Part shown: positions 52,458 through 61,669 of the stretch, piece by piece
Layout of the letters: each line of letters begins with the position of its first letter
How positions within the stretch are numbered: the stretch's first letter is position 1
Assembly: GCA_963754535.1 (NCBI GenBank)
Contig: CAVWGG010000040.1
Coordinates: 1-64,000 of the forward strand
DNA: 64,000 bases
Source: RPQJ01 sp963754535
Lineage (GTDB): Bacteria > Pseudomonadota > Gammaproteobacteria > Steroidobacterales > Steroidobacteraceae
Direction of reading: 5' to 3'
Translations under genes and position numbers: made by a program
Notes under the pieces: model-generated
Seen by the model: only the letters and a program-made list of their open reading frames with translations
Database searches by the model: none
Told to the model about the DNA's origin: nothing

Positions 52458-54338
52458 ATGCCGGCGCAGGAGGCTCGGTTGGCCACGGAATCTGCAGGCA
52501 TCGGTCTCGGTCATGCGGTCGTCCTGCTGGCGGCGGCCGTCATCGCGGTGCCGCTGTTTCGCAAGCTTGGCCTCGGCGCCGTCCTGGGCTACCTCTGCGC
52601 CGGACTGCTCATCGGCCCCTTCGGGCTCGCGTTCTTCCACGACCCCCGGGCCATCCTGCACGTCGCCGAACTCGGCGTCGTGCTGTTCCTGTTCCTGATC
52701 GGGCTCGAGATGCGGCCCACCAAGCTGTGGGCGCTGCGCAAGGAAATCTTCGGGCTCGGGCTGACGCAGGTACTCGTCTGCGGCACGCTGCTGTCCGGCG
52801 TCGGTCTCGCTTTCGGCTGGCCGCCTGCAGTGGCCGTGATCGGCGCGATGGGGTTCGTGCTGTCGTCGACCGCGGTGATCATGAAGATGCTCGACGAACG
52901 CGGACAGACGGCTTCGCCTGCGGGCCAGCGCGCCGTGTCCATCCTGTTGCTCGAAGATCTCTCGATCATCCCGTTGCTGGCGCTGGTCGCGTTCCTCGCC
53001 CTGGCGCATGGAACCGACGTGGAGTCATCGCGACCCGCCTGGATGTCGGTGCTGATTGCGCTCGGTGCGCTGGGCGGTCTGCTGGCGGCGGGGCGCTGGG
53101 CGATCAACCCATTGTTCAGGATCGTCGCGGCGCTCGGCGGCCGGGACGTGATGACCGCTGCGGCGCTGCTGGTCGTGCTCGGCGCCGCGCTGTTCATGCA
53201 GTGGGGCGGCCTGTCGATGGCGATGGGCGCATTCATCGCCGGCGTGCTGCTGTCCGAATCAACTTTCCGGCACCAGCTCGAGGCCGACATCGAGCCGTTC
53301 CGCGGCATCCTGCTCGGATTGTTCTTTCTCTCGGTGGGCATGTCGCTCGACCTCGGCGTGGTCGCGTCCGATTGGCAGGTCGTTGCAGCCGGCGTCGCCG
53401 CATTCATGGCCGTGAAGGCGCTGGGAATCTATGGCGTCGCACGGGCCTTCGGTGCGGACCACCGCGAGGCCCTGCAGCGCTCGGCCTTGTTTGCGCAAGG
53501 CGGCGAATTCGCCTTCGTGCTGTATGCCGCTGCGCTGGCGGCAGGTGTCTTCGACTCGCGTGCCGGTGCCGTGATGTCGGCCATCGTGATCCTGTCGATG
53601 GCGTTCACGCCGATCGTGGTGCTGTTGCTCGACCGCTTCCTGCCGCAACCTGCCGTCTCGATGCAGGGCATCGAGGAGCCGCCGTGCCTGACCGGTCGCG
53701 TGCTGATCATCGGCTTCGGCCGGTTCGGCCAGGTGGTGAGCCAGCCGCTGCTGGCGCGCGACGTGGACATCTCGATCATCGATGCCGACGTCGACATGAT
53801 CCGCGCTGCCGGCAACTTCGGCTTCAAGGTCTACTACGGGGATGGCGCCCGGCTCGACGTCCTGCGCACGTCGGGCGCGGGCAAGGCCGACGCGATCCTG
53901 GTCTGCATCGACAAGCCGGAGCTCGCCGATCGCATCGTCGAGCTGGCGAAACACGAGTTTCCGCAGGCGCGACTGTACGTGCGTTCGTTCGACCGCGGTC
54001 ACACGCTGCGGCTCATCCAGGCCGGCGTCGAGTACCAGGTGCGCGAGACGTTCGAGTCAGCGATGGCCTTCGGCGAGAACGTGCTCGAGGGACTCGGTTA
54101 CGAGCCCGAGGAGATCGCGGAAACGCTCGCAGACGTACGCCAGCGTGACGCGGACCGCCTGGGGCTGCAGTTGATCGGTGGTATCACCGCGGGCCGCTCG
54201 CTCATGCGCAACAACCAGACGACACCGGAACCCGCACCGTTGACGCGACCGAAGCATGAGGCGCGCGCGCTGAATCCGGAGGCAACCGAGGTGGTGGCGC
54301 AGGGCGGCGATTCCGGGCGCCCCGTGCGCGGCGACTAG
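52458..54338 (+). CDS. CPA2 family Kef-type K+/H+ antiporter with RCK domain
   Basis: A 626-residue inner-membrane protein: about 12 helices (GHAVVLLAAAVIAVPLFRKLGLGAVLGYLCAGLLIGP; DLSIIPLLALVAFLAL) and a cytoplasmic RCK/TrkA-N domain with GRVLIIGFGRFGQVVSQPLL and a bound-nucleotide Asp (SIIDADVDMI). KefB/KefC-like systems export K+ under electrophile or pH stress. No KefF/KefG ancillary gene is adjacent. It ends in a CTAG shared with the convergent TerC gene. Confidence 0.92.
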   Translation: MPAQEARLATESAGIGLGHAVVLLAAAVIAVPLFRKLGLGAVLGYLCAGLLIGPFGLAFFHDPRAILHVAELGVVLFLFLIGLEMRPTKLWALRKEIFGLGLTQVLVCGTLLSGVGLAFGWPPAVAVIGAMGFVLSSTAVIMKMLDERGQTASPAGQRAVSILLLEDLSIIPLLALVAFLALAHGTDVESSRPAWMSVLIALGALGGLLAAGRWAINPLFRIVAALGGRDVMTAAALLVVLGAALFMQWGGLSMAMGAFIAGVLLSESTFRHQLEADIEPFRGILLGLFFLSVGMSLDLGVVASDWQVVAAGVAAFMAVKALGIYGVARAFGADHREALQRSALFAQGGEFAFVLYAAALAAGVFDSRAGAVMSAIVILSMAFTPIVVLLLDRFLPQPAVSMQGIEEPPCLTGRVLIIGFGRFGQVVSQPLLARDVDISIIDADVDMIRAAGNFGFKVYYGDGARLDVLRTSGAGKADAILVCIDKPELADRIVELAKHEFPQARLYVRSFDRGHTLRLIQAGVEYQVRETFESAMAFGENVLEGLGYEPEEIAETLADVRQRDADRLGLQLIGGITAGRSLMRNNQTTPEPAPLTRPKHEARALNPEATEVVAQGGDSGRPVRGD

Positions 54339-55345
54339 TCGCGCGGCTCCAGCTCGTCTTCCTTCTTCGCAGCGAAGGGGTAGGCGCTTTGCGTCGCGCC
54401 TTTCTTCGGCGGAATTTTGAGCGACAGGAACATCGTGAGGGCCAGCACGACGACGGTGAACCCCAGCGACCACGACACCGGGATCTTGTAGACGTCCATC
54501 AGCAGCATCTTCGTGCCGATGAACACGAGCACGATCGCGAGGCCGTAGGAGAGCAGGTGGAAGCGCTCATGCATGCCGGCGAGCAGGAAGTACATCGCGC
54601 GCAGGCCGAGAATCGCGAAGACGTTCGACGTCAGCACGATGAACGGGTCCATCGTGATCGCAAAGATGGCCGGGATCGAGTCGACGGCAAAGACGATGTC
54701 GACGATGCCGATCAGCAGGATCACCACGAACAGCGGCGTGGCCAGCCTGACGCCGTTCTGCACCGTGAAGAACCTTTCGCCGTCGTAGGTCGGCGAGATC
54801 TTCATGTGCCGCCGGATCCACTTGAGCGCCGGGTTGGCCTCCAGGTCGGGTTCCTGGCCAGTGGCCAGCCACATCTTCACGCCGGTGAAGACGAGGAACG
54901 CGCCGAAGAAATAGAGGATCCAGTGGAACTGCGCGATGAGCCACGCGCCGACGAGGATCATGATGGCCCGCAGGACGAGCGCGCCCAGGATGCCGAACAT
55001 CAGCACGCGCTTCTGGTATTCCGTCGGCACCGCGAAATACGTGAACACGAGCAGGAACACGAAGATGTTGTCGACGGCCAGCGCTTTCTCGACCAGGTAG
55101 CCCGTCACGAACTCGAGCGCCTTGGCGTCCGCGGCCGGATTGCCGTCGAGTCCGCCGAGGTACCACCAGAGCCAGCCGACGAAGGCGAACGAGACCGCGA
55201 CCCAGATCAGCGACCAGACCGCCGCTTCCTTCATCGTGACCTTGTGGGCTCCCTGCTTCTCCATCGCGAAGAAGTCGACCGCCAGCGCAACCAGCACGAA
55301 GCCTACGAACAGGGTCCACATCAACGGCGTGCCAGTGCTCATCAT
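54335..55345 (-). CDS. TerC family membrane protein (Alx-like)
   Basis: A 336-residue protein with eight or nine helices and the two acidic TerC motifs, LVEKALAVDNIFVFLLVFTYFAVP and GIVDIVFAVDSIPAIFAIT. Alx/TerC proteins move manganese or related metals. I looked for a yybP-ykoY-type Mn riboswitch before the start and saw none. Start ATG 55345 or 55342. Confidence 0.93.
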   Translation of the reverse strand: MMSTGTPLMWTLFVGFVLVALAVDFFAMEKQGAHKVTMKEAAVWSLIWVAVSFAFVGWLWWYLGGLDGNPAADAKALEFVTGYLVEKALAVDNIFVFLLVFTYFAVPTEYQKRVLMFGILGALVLRAIMILVGAWLIAQFHWILYFFGAFLVFTGVKMWLATGQEPDLEANPALKWIRRHMKISPTYDGERFFTVQNGVRLATPLFVVILLIGIVDIVFAVDSIPAIFAITMDPFIVLTSNVFAILGLRAMYFLLAGMHERFHLLSYGLAIVLVFIGTKMLLMDVYKIPVSWSLGFTVVVLALTMFLSLKIPPKKGATQSAYPFAAKKEDELEPRD

Positions 55346-55560
55346 CGCGATGCGTTCCTTCGGGTCCTGTTCATGCGGGGGGGCAGCGTACACGCTGAAA
55401 GTCCGGGTCGAACAATACCATTCGCAACCCGCCCGCCTGCGGATCCATGCGCGGGGTGCATGGCCTTCATGCCGCCGGTTGATTTGTGTCGCCAGCGAGC
55501 CTGTGGCTAGCTGCGGCCTGTCGGTGCCCTCGGCGCCGCAGGAAACAACAGGAACCCAAA

Positions 55561-56547
55561 GTGCCGAAGTCGCTCCGTCCCGCGCGCCCGTTCTTGCCCG
55601 CTTTCGCCGCCTGCCTGCTTGCGATGGCAACCACCTGCGTCCAGGCGGCGACCGATCCGCTGCCGTCGTGGAACGAAGGCGCGGTCAAGGCGCGCATTGT
55701 CGCATTCGTGCAAGCCGTGACCGATCCCACGGGCAGGGACTACGTCGCGCCAGCGGCCCGCGTCGCTGTGTTCGACAACGACGGCACGCTCTGGACCGAG
55801 CAGCCGGTCTACTTCCAGGCGTTTTTCGCCATGGACACGGTGAAGGCCATGGCGGCGAAGGATCCGGCCCTCGCGTCGAATCCGGCGATCGCTGCGGCGG
55901 CCAAGGGCGACCTGAAGGCGCTCGGCGAGGTGATCGCGATTACGCATGCGAACACGACCAGCGACGAATTCGCCGAACGGGTTCGCCAGTGGACGAAGAC
56001 CGCGCAGCATCCGACGCTGCATCGGCGCTACACCGAACTCACGTACCAGCCGATGCGCGAACTGCTGGACTACCTCGAAGCCAACGGCTTCGCGACCTGG
56101 ATCGTGTCGGGTGGTGGCATCGAGTTCATGCGCGCGTTCTCGCAGGAGGTCTATGGCATCCCGCCCGAGCGCGTCATCGGGTCCAGCATCAAGACCAGGT
56201 ACGAGGTGCGCGACGGCGTGCCCGTCATCGTCCGCCTGCCGGAACTCGACTTTTTCGACGACAAGGACGGCAAGCCCGTCGGCATCCACAAGGCCATCGG
56301 CAAGCGGCCGATCGCCGCATTCGGTAATTCCGACGGTGACTTCCAGATGCTCGAGTGGACCACCTCCGGACCAGGCCCCCGCCTCGGCATGATCGTCCAC
56401 CATGACGACGCGGCTCGCGAGTTTGCGTACGACCGCGGCAGTCGCATCGGCAATCTCGAGCGCGGCCTCGACGAGGCAGGCGCCCGAGGATGGTCGCTGA
56501 TCAGCGTCAAGAACGACTGGAAGGCCGTGTACACGCCGGAGCAGTAG
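55561..56547 (+). CDS. Secreted HAD-superfamily phosphatase
   Basis: A 328-residue protein with a signal peptide (to CVQAA) and HAD motifs: I, VAVFDNDGTLWTEQP (nucleophile first Asp), II, WIVSGGG, III, GIHKAIGKRP (Lys), and IV, AFGNSDGDFQM. It removes phosphate from an unknown substrate in the periplasm. The GTG at 55561 supplies the signal peptide with a CAGGAA Shine-Dalgarno; the first ATG would cut the signal in half. Gap 55346-55560 holds no gene. Confidence 0.85.
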   Translation: MPKSLRPARPFLPAFAACLLAMATTCVQAATDPLPSWNEGAVKARIVAFVQAVTDPTGRDYVAPAARVAVFDNDGTLWTEQPVYFQAFFAMDTVKAMAAKDPALASNPAIAAAAKGDLKALGEVIAITHANTTSDEFAERVRQWTKTAQHPTLHRRYTELTYQPMRELLDYLEANGFATWIVSGGGIEFMRAFSQEVYGIPPERVIGSSIKTRYEVRDGVPVIVRLPELDFFDDKDGKPVGIHKAIGKRPIAAFGNSDGDFQMLEWTTSGPGPRLGMIVHHDDAAREFAYDRGSRIGNLERGLDEAGARGWSLISVKNDWKAVYTPEQ

Positions 56548-56700
56548 CGTTTGCCCGGGGGCGCGAGTCTCGGGTGATAATGCCGCGGACGACAGTTCAC
56601 CGGGGATCGCGAATACATGGCAGCCGACAGTGCCCGAATGCTCCGCGGCCGAAGCGATCTATTTTCATTGACAGCGAACCGACGCTCGAGAACGCATCGA

Positions 56701-58245
56701 ATGACTACGCGCACGACCCTTCGTCCCGTTGCCGTCCTGTTCGCCGTGCTGATTGCGGGGTGCTCGTCACTCGCACCCCGGCCGGAGCTGCCGGCGCAGC
56801 AGGCCGTGCCGGTCGCCCAGGGAACTGCGCTCGACGAGCTCCTGGCCAGCGTCGAGGCGGCGCATCCCGGCCAGTCCGGTTTTCGCCTCGTGCGCGAAGG
56901 ACCCGAAGCGTTCGCCATTCGCGCGCGCACGGCGAAAGTCGCTGGCCGCAGTCTCGACGTGCAGACCTACATCTGGCACGACGATGCAACGGGCTCCTAC
57001 CTCGCTTACAGCGCGCTTGAAGCTGCCGACCGTGGCGTGAAGGTGCGGCTGCTCGTCGACGACATGGATGCCCGCAGCAAGAACTACCAGTTCGCGGCGC
57101 TCGACGCGCACCCGAACATCGAAGTCCGCATGTTCAACCCGTTCGGATCGCGCACCGGCGCCCTGCGGTTCGCGTTCGAGGCCATGGGCAGTTTCAGCCG
57201 CATCAACCGGCGCATGCACAACAAGACCTGGATCGCCGACAACCGCATCGCAATCGTCGGTGGCCGCAACCTGGGAAATGAGTACTTCGGCGCGAGCAAG
57301 GAGGTCAATTTCGTCGACCTGGACTTCGCGATGGTGGGCCCGATCGTGCGCGATGCGTCGGCTTCCTTCGACCGCTACTGGAACTCTCCGGCGGCGTACC
57401 CCATTGCGCTGCTGGCGCCCGATGACGTCACGACTGCAGCGCTCGATGCACTGCGACAATCGGCTGCGTCACGACTGGTCGCCGCACAGAACCATCCATT
57501 TGCGGTGGAACTGCGCAACAGTGATGCGATCCAGCGCCTGGTGGCTGGCGATTGGCCCATGCACTGGACCACGCAGTACCGCTTCGTCGCTGACGATCCG
57601 GCGAAAGCGATGGGCAAGGCCGGTGGCCTCGGCGGATCGGACGTGCTGGCAGTGCTGGCGCCGGGCCTGAAAAGCGCGACGCAGCAGATTACCGTGATCT
57701 CCCCGTACTTCGTTCCCGGCAAGGGCGGCACCGAGTACCTCGTCGACCGGGTGAGCAGCGGCGTCGGTGTGCGTGTACTCACCAATTCGCTGGCCGCCAA
57801 CGACGTCGCGATGGTGTACGGCGGTTATGCGAAGGCGCGGCCCGACCTGCTCGCCGGTGGAGTGAAACTCTGGGAATTGAAGCCCCTGTCCGGATCTGCT
57901 TCAAAGCAGAGCATGTTCGGTTCGTCAGGCGCGAGCCTCCACACCAAGGCGCTCGCTCGCGACTCCACGCGTGTGTTCGTGGGCAGTTACAACCTGGATC
58001 CGCGTTCGACTTCGCTCAACTGCGAGCAGGGCGTGTTCGTGGAGGAGCCGGTCATCGCCGCGCAACTCGAGACGTTGTTCGACCAGGAATCGACGGGTGA
58101 ACGGGCATGGTCGGTCACGCTCGAGAACGGCAAGCTGCGCTGGACGGACGGCACGCGCACGTACGACTCGTCGCCGGAAGCCTCGGCCGGCCAGAAATTC
58201 CAGGCCTGGCTCGCCAAGGTGCTGCCGCTGGACTCGCAGCTCTAG
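56701..58245 (+). CDS. Phospholipase D-family lipoprotein (cardiolipin synthase-like)
   Basis: A 514-residue lipoprotein (lipobox LIAGCSS) with two HKD motifs: RRMHNKTWIADNRIAIVGGRN and ASLHTKALARDSTRVFVGSYN. Each carries the catalytic His-x-Lys. Such periplasmic PLD proteins resemble ClsC, which makes cardiolipin-like lipids, but hydrolase activity is equally possible. ATG 56701 begins the lipoprotein signal. The phenylalanine hydroxylase gene follows after 13 bases. Confidence 0.9.
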   Translation: MTTRTTLRPVAVLFAVLIAGCSSLAPRPELPAQQAVPVAQGTALDELLASVEAAHPGQSGFRLVREGPEAFAIRARTAKVAGRSLDVQTYIWHDDATGSYLAYSALEAADRGVKVRLLVDDMDARSKNYQFAALDAHPNIEVRMFNPFGSRTGALRFAFEAMGSFSRINRRMHNKTWIADNRIAIVGGRNLGNEYFGASKEVNFVDLDFAMVGPIVRDASASFDRYWNSPAAYPIALLAPDDVTTAALDALRQSAASRLVAAQNHPFAVELRNSDAIQRLVAGDWPMHWTTQYRFVADDPAKAMGKAGGLGGSDVLAVLAPGLKSATQQITVISPYFVPGKGGTEYLVDRVSSGVGVRVLTNSLAANDVAMVYGGYAKARPDLLAGGVKLWELKPLSGSASKQSMFGSSGASLHTKALARDSTRVFVGSYNLDPRSTSLNCEQGVFVEEPVIAAQLETLFDQESTGERAWSVTLENGKLRWTDGTRTYDSSPEASAGQKFQAWLAKVLPLDSQL

Positions 58246-58258
58246 AACGGCACGTCCG

Positions 58259-59236
58259 ATGGAAAAGTCGCATCCCATGCGCGACCATGTGGCCATGCAC
58301 AAGCCCGACCCGTCCCCGTCGTTCGACTATTCGCGCATTCCCGAGATGCCGGCGTCCGTCTTCGTCGCGCCGCTGAAGAAGCCGGCGGGATTGAACGATG
58401 ACTGGCTGGAGCCGGCACAGCGCAAATACGGCATCGACGAGCACCGGACCTGGGACGAGTTGTACCAGCGCCAGATCGAGCTGATGCCCGGGCATGCCTG
58501 CCGCGAGTTCATGCTCGGCCTCGAGCGTCTCGACCTCGGCCGCGGTGGCGTGCCGGACTTCAACGAGATGAGCGAGGAACTGCGCAGCCTCACCGGCTGG
58601 AGCGTCGTGCCGGTGCCGATGCTGATCCCCGACCACGTTTTCTATTACCACCTCGCCAATCGGCGCTTCCCTGCCGGCAATTTCATCCGCTCGCGCGAGC
58701 AGTTCGATTACATCCAGGAACCCGACGTCTTCCACGACGTGTTCGGGCACGTTCCGTTGCTGACGGACCCGATCTTCGCGAGCTACATGGAGGCGTACGG
58801 ACGCGCGGGCTGGAAAGCGCTCAAGTACAACCGGCTCAAGGCGCTGAGCGCGCTCTACTGGTACACGGTGGAGTTCGGCCTGATCCTCGAGGACGACCAG
58901 CTGCGCATCTACGGCGCGGGGATTCTTTCGGGCCCGACGGAAACGGTGTTCGCGGTCGAGGGGCAGTCGCCGAATCGCATCCACCTCAACGTCGATCGCG
59001 TGATGCGCACCGACTACACGATCTCCGACCTGCAGGCGACGTACTTCGTGATCGAGTCGTTCCGCGAGCTGTTCCACCTGACGGAGCAGCGCGGGTTCGA
59101 GCCGATCTATGAGTCACTCGCGCCTGCGTTCCAGTACGCGAAGACAGCCGCGCTCGACACGGACCACATCTATCACCGCGGCACGCAGGAATACGAGCTG
59201 CGGGGCGGGCGGGGTTCGGGCGCGAAGCCCGTCTGA
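58259..59236 (+). CDS. phhA: Phenylalanine 4-monooxygenase
   Basis: A 325-residue non-haem iron enzyme with the metal-site motif EPDVFHDVFGHVPLLTDP (two His) and ALYWYTVEFGLI (Glu ligand), and the pterin-binding GAGILSGPTETVFAVEGQ. It converts phenylalanine to tyrosine using tetrahydropterin. The length is slightly above the usual 260-300. No pterin-4a-carbinolamine dehydratase gene (phhB) is adjacent. Confidence 0.95.
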   Translation: MEKSHPMRDHVAMHKPDPSPSFDYSRIPEMPASVFVAPLKKPAGLNDDWLEPAQRKYGIDEHRTWDELYQRQIELMPGHACREFMLGLERLDLGRGGVPDFNEMSEELRSLTGWSVVPVPMLIPDHVFYYHLANRRFPAGNFIRSREQFDYIQEPDVFHDVFGHVPLLTDPIFASYMEAYGRAGWKALKYNRLKALSALYWYTVEFGLILEDDQLRIYGAGILSGPTETVFAVEGQSPNRIHLNVDRVMRTDYTISDLQATYFVIESFRELFHLTEQRGFEPIYESLAPAFQYAKTAALDTDHIYHRGTQEYELRGGRGSGAKPV

Positions 59237-59248
59237 GCAGCGATCGGC

Positions 59249-59845
59249 TCAACCGATCGGCTGCGAAAGGTACGAAGCTGCGATCGCGATCACTGCGAAC
59301 AGCAGCAGGGCCTGTGCTGCGTGCAGGCGTGGATTGAGACTGATGATCCCTGGCAGCAGGATCAGGATCAGCGACACCCGCACACCGCGCGCGCCGGACA
59401 AGTCGAACCTGTGTTCGATGAGGATGTGCGAAAGCGCGCCCGCAACGACGACGCCGAGCAGCAGGCCCTGCGTCCAGCGGGCGTGGCGGAAGTAATAGTC
59501 GCGCATGTCGTGGATGCGGTCGTCTTCGAGGTCCGGCACGGCCAGGTGACTGATCAGGTAGAGCAGGATCGGCGCGCTGAGCAGCAGCAGGGCCTGCAGG
59601 ACCGTCCATGGCGCGTGATCGCGAAAGCGCCAGATCGTGAACCAGCTGACCACGTGGCCGACGAAGGTCAGCGCGATCCAGCCGCTGTGCACCCAGTAGA
59701 GGCGCACGCGGTCGCGTGCCTCGATCATCTGGCCCACGCTGGTCACCAGCAGTGACACGCCGAGGCCCGCGACGATCGCGTACAGGGCCAGCAGGAACTC
59801 GAAAACGGTCACGGGGTGAGTTGCCTGCTTGCCCTGTCCGATCAC
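59249..59845 (-). CDS. Membrane protein of unknown function
   Basis: A 198-residue protein with about six membrane helices: FEFLLALYAIVAGLGVSLLV at the N-terminus, then pairs to a short hydrophilic end (SYLSQPIG). The FEFLLALYAIVAGLGVS opening is seen in unnamed proteobacterial membrane proteins, but no function is assigned. It starts four bases after the DUF3313 gene on the same strand, so the two may be co-transcribed. Confidence 0.75.
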   Translation of the reverse strand: MIGQGKQATHPVTVFEFLLALYAIVAGLGVSLLVTSVGQMIEARDRVRLYWVHSGWIALTFVGHVVSWFTIWRFRDHAPWTVLQALLLLSAPILLYLISHLAVPDLEDDRIHDMRDYYFRHARWTQGLLLGVVVAGALSHILIEHRFDLSGARGVRVSLILILLPGIISLNPRLHAAQALLLFAVIAIAASYLSQPIG

Positions 59846-59849
59846 ACGC

Positions 59850-60557
59850 TCAGTTGAGCTTCTGGCCCGGGGTCAGCGTTTCCGGCACCGGAGAATGCGC
59901 CTTCAGTTCTTCGAGGCCCTTGCCGGCGATCGAGGCCCACTGGGAAAACAGCGCGCGGAAATCGGCCTGGTTCGTGACCCTTGACGCCGACTGCATGGCG
60001 ACCGACGAACGTGTCTCACGGCGATCGACGACGCGACCGAGCAGGGCGTTCGTCCGCGAGTCCCTGGCCTCCAGGATCAGCGTCGCTTCGCCGGCTTCGG
60101 CCGTGTACGTTTTAACCCGGCCGGCGTCCATCGTGTCCGGCGCGTTGATATAGAGGTTGGCTATGGCGGTCGAGAGGCGCAGCACGTCGGGACCAGGCGC
60201 AGTGACGACCGGGTAGCCGGATTTTTCCAGCGCCTTGGTCCAGACGTCGCTGAAGTTGGACGAGGCGGCCGCCATGATCTTCGCCGCTTGCTCGTCGTCG
60301 ATCTTGCGCGACACCGAGCGGGTGTCGTTCATGTTCTTCTGCCAGTCCTTGCGGAACGCGACTTCGGTCTTGTCCAGCATCACCTTGGTGTACGGGCGGA
60401 AGTCGGCGCCTGGCAGGACATAGACCATGTCCATTCGCTTCGGCTTGATCTGGACCAGGCCGTCCCAGTTGTCAGGTGCATCGGCAGCGCCTGCGATGGC
60501 GCCGAATCCCACGAGGCAGGCCGTTAATGCAGCCGTGAGCCAACGGGTTCCGGTCAT
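59850..60557 (-). CDS. DUF3313 family periplasmic protein
   Basis: A 235-residue protein with a signal peptide (to IAGAADAP) and the DUF3313 features VYVLPGADFRPYTKVMLDKTEVAFRKDW and the later LEARDSRTNALLGRVVDRRE. Function unknown. ATG 60557 is chosen over 60563 because AAGGAG lies eight bases upstream. Confidence 0.88.
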   Translation of the reverse strand: MTGTRWLTAALTACLVGFGAIAGAADAPDNWDGLVQIKPKRMDMVYVLPGADFRPYTKVMLDKTEVAFRKDWQKNMNDTRSVSRKIDDEQAAKIMAAASSNFSDVWTKALEKSGYPVVTAPGPDVLRLSTAIANLYINAPDTMDAGRVKTYTAEAGEATLILEARDSRTNALLGRVVDRRETRSSVAMQSASRVTNQADFRALFSQWASIAGKGLEELKAHSPVPETLTPGQKLN

Positions 60558-60778
60558 GGGCATCTCCTTGTTGTTCGAGGCAGGAAACAATCTTACCGCC
60601 GAAGCAGCCGCTATGAGGCCCCCTGAATCCAGCGGCGCGTGGTCAGCGTCCTTCGGTAGACTTCAGGGCCGCCAAGTCCGGTGGCCGTCTCCCCGGGCTC
60701 GCACTTCGAGTCATCCGTGCGTTGGGGAGAGTCGTTGCAGCTCCGTCGGATTCCCCGCGGGCCGTCGGTGCCGCTACC

Positions 60779-61648
60779 TTGACCGCGCGCCTGCATCGCC
60801 TGGCCTGCGTGCTGGTGCTGTTCGTCGCGTTCGTGGCGCCGGCATTGGCCGATGAATTTCGCCCGGCTCACCTCCAGCTCAAGCAGATCGACGCCGCGAC
60901 GTACGACGTGCTCTGGCGAGTCCCGGCACTCGATGCGAACACGACGTTGCGATTGCAGCCGGTTTTTCCGGACGGTACGCAGGAGCTGACGGAACGCAGT
61001 CGCAGCTATGCGAGCAATGCCGCCGTACTGCGCTGGCGCATCCGGGTGGACGGGGGCATGACCGGTAAAGCGGTCGAATTTCCACAGCTTCAGGGGAGTC
61101 GTGTGGACGTGCTGGTGCGACTGGAGCGCGCCGATGGCACCGAGCAACTGGGTCGGGTGCTGCCGGTGGATCCGCGCTTCAGGGTGACGTCGAGTCCCGG
61201 GCACCTGGAGGTGGTCAAGACCTACACCGTGCTCGGCATCGGCCACATCCTGCTCGGCTTCGATCACCTGCTGTTCGTGCTCGCCCTGTTGCTGATCGTC
61301 GACGGTACGCGACGCTTGATCGCAACCATCACGGCATTCACGATCGCGCACAGCATTACGCTCGCGCTGGCATCGCTCGGCGTGCTGCACGTGCTGGGAT
61401 TCGCGAGCGCGCTTGCCGAAGTCGGCCTGCCACCGAATTCAATTCCGCTCGCACTTCTGTTCTTCAACGTCGGGGTGGAGATCGGGCAGTTGATCTTCAT
61501 CGCCGCCGCGTTGCTGCTGATCGCGGCCGGCACTCGAATGGCGGCATCGATACGGTGTCGCAGCCCGTCATGGTTCTGGCGCGTGCCGCCCTATGCCATC
61601 GGCGGGATGGCGAGCTACTGGGTGTTCGAGCGCGTCGCCGGGTTCTAG
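60779..61648 (+). CDS. HupE/UreJ_2 family membrane protein
   Basis: About 289 residues: a signal peptide (to PALAD), a periplasmic beta domain (about 25-145) and a C-terminal membrane part with VLGIGHILLGFDHLLFVLALLL, AFTIAHSITLALASLG and NVGVEIGQLIFIAAALLL. The conserved His and Asp of GIGHILLGFDH are typical of the HupE/UreJ_2 group, thought to move metals such as nickel; no urease or hydrogenase is in view. No ATG is available; TTG 60779 or 60722 are the options. Confidence 0.83.
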   Translation: MTARLHRLACVLVLFVAFVAPALADEFRPAHLQLKQIDAATYDVLWRVPALDANTTLRLQPVFPDGTQELTERSRSYASNAAVLRWRIRVDGGMTGKAVEFPQLQGSRVDVLVRLERADGTEQLGRVLPVDPRFRVTSSPGHLEVVKTYTVLGIGHILLGFDHLLFVLALLLIVDGTRRLIATITAFTIAHSITLALASLGVLHVLGFASALAEVGLPPNSIPLALLFFNVGVEIGQLIFIAAALLLIAAGTRMAASIRCRSPSWFWRVPPYAIGGMASYWVFERVAGF

Positions 61649-61669
61649 CGCGCGTAACGCGGCATTTTG

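Noticed and set aside
55346..55560. A possible yybP-ykoY manganese riboswitch before the TerC gene
   Set aside because: I could not find the conserved paired elements of that class between the start and 55500; position alone is not enough.
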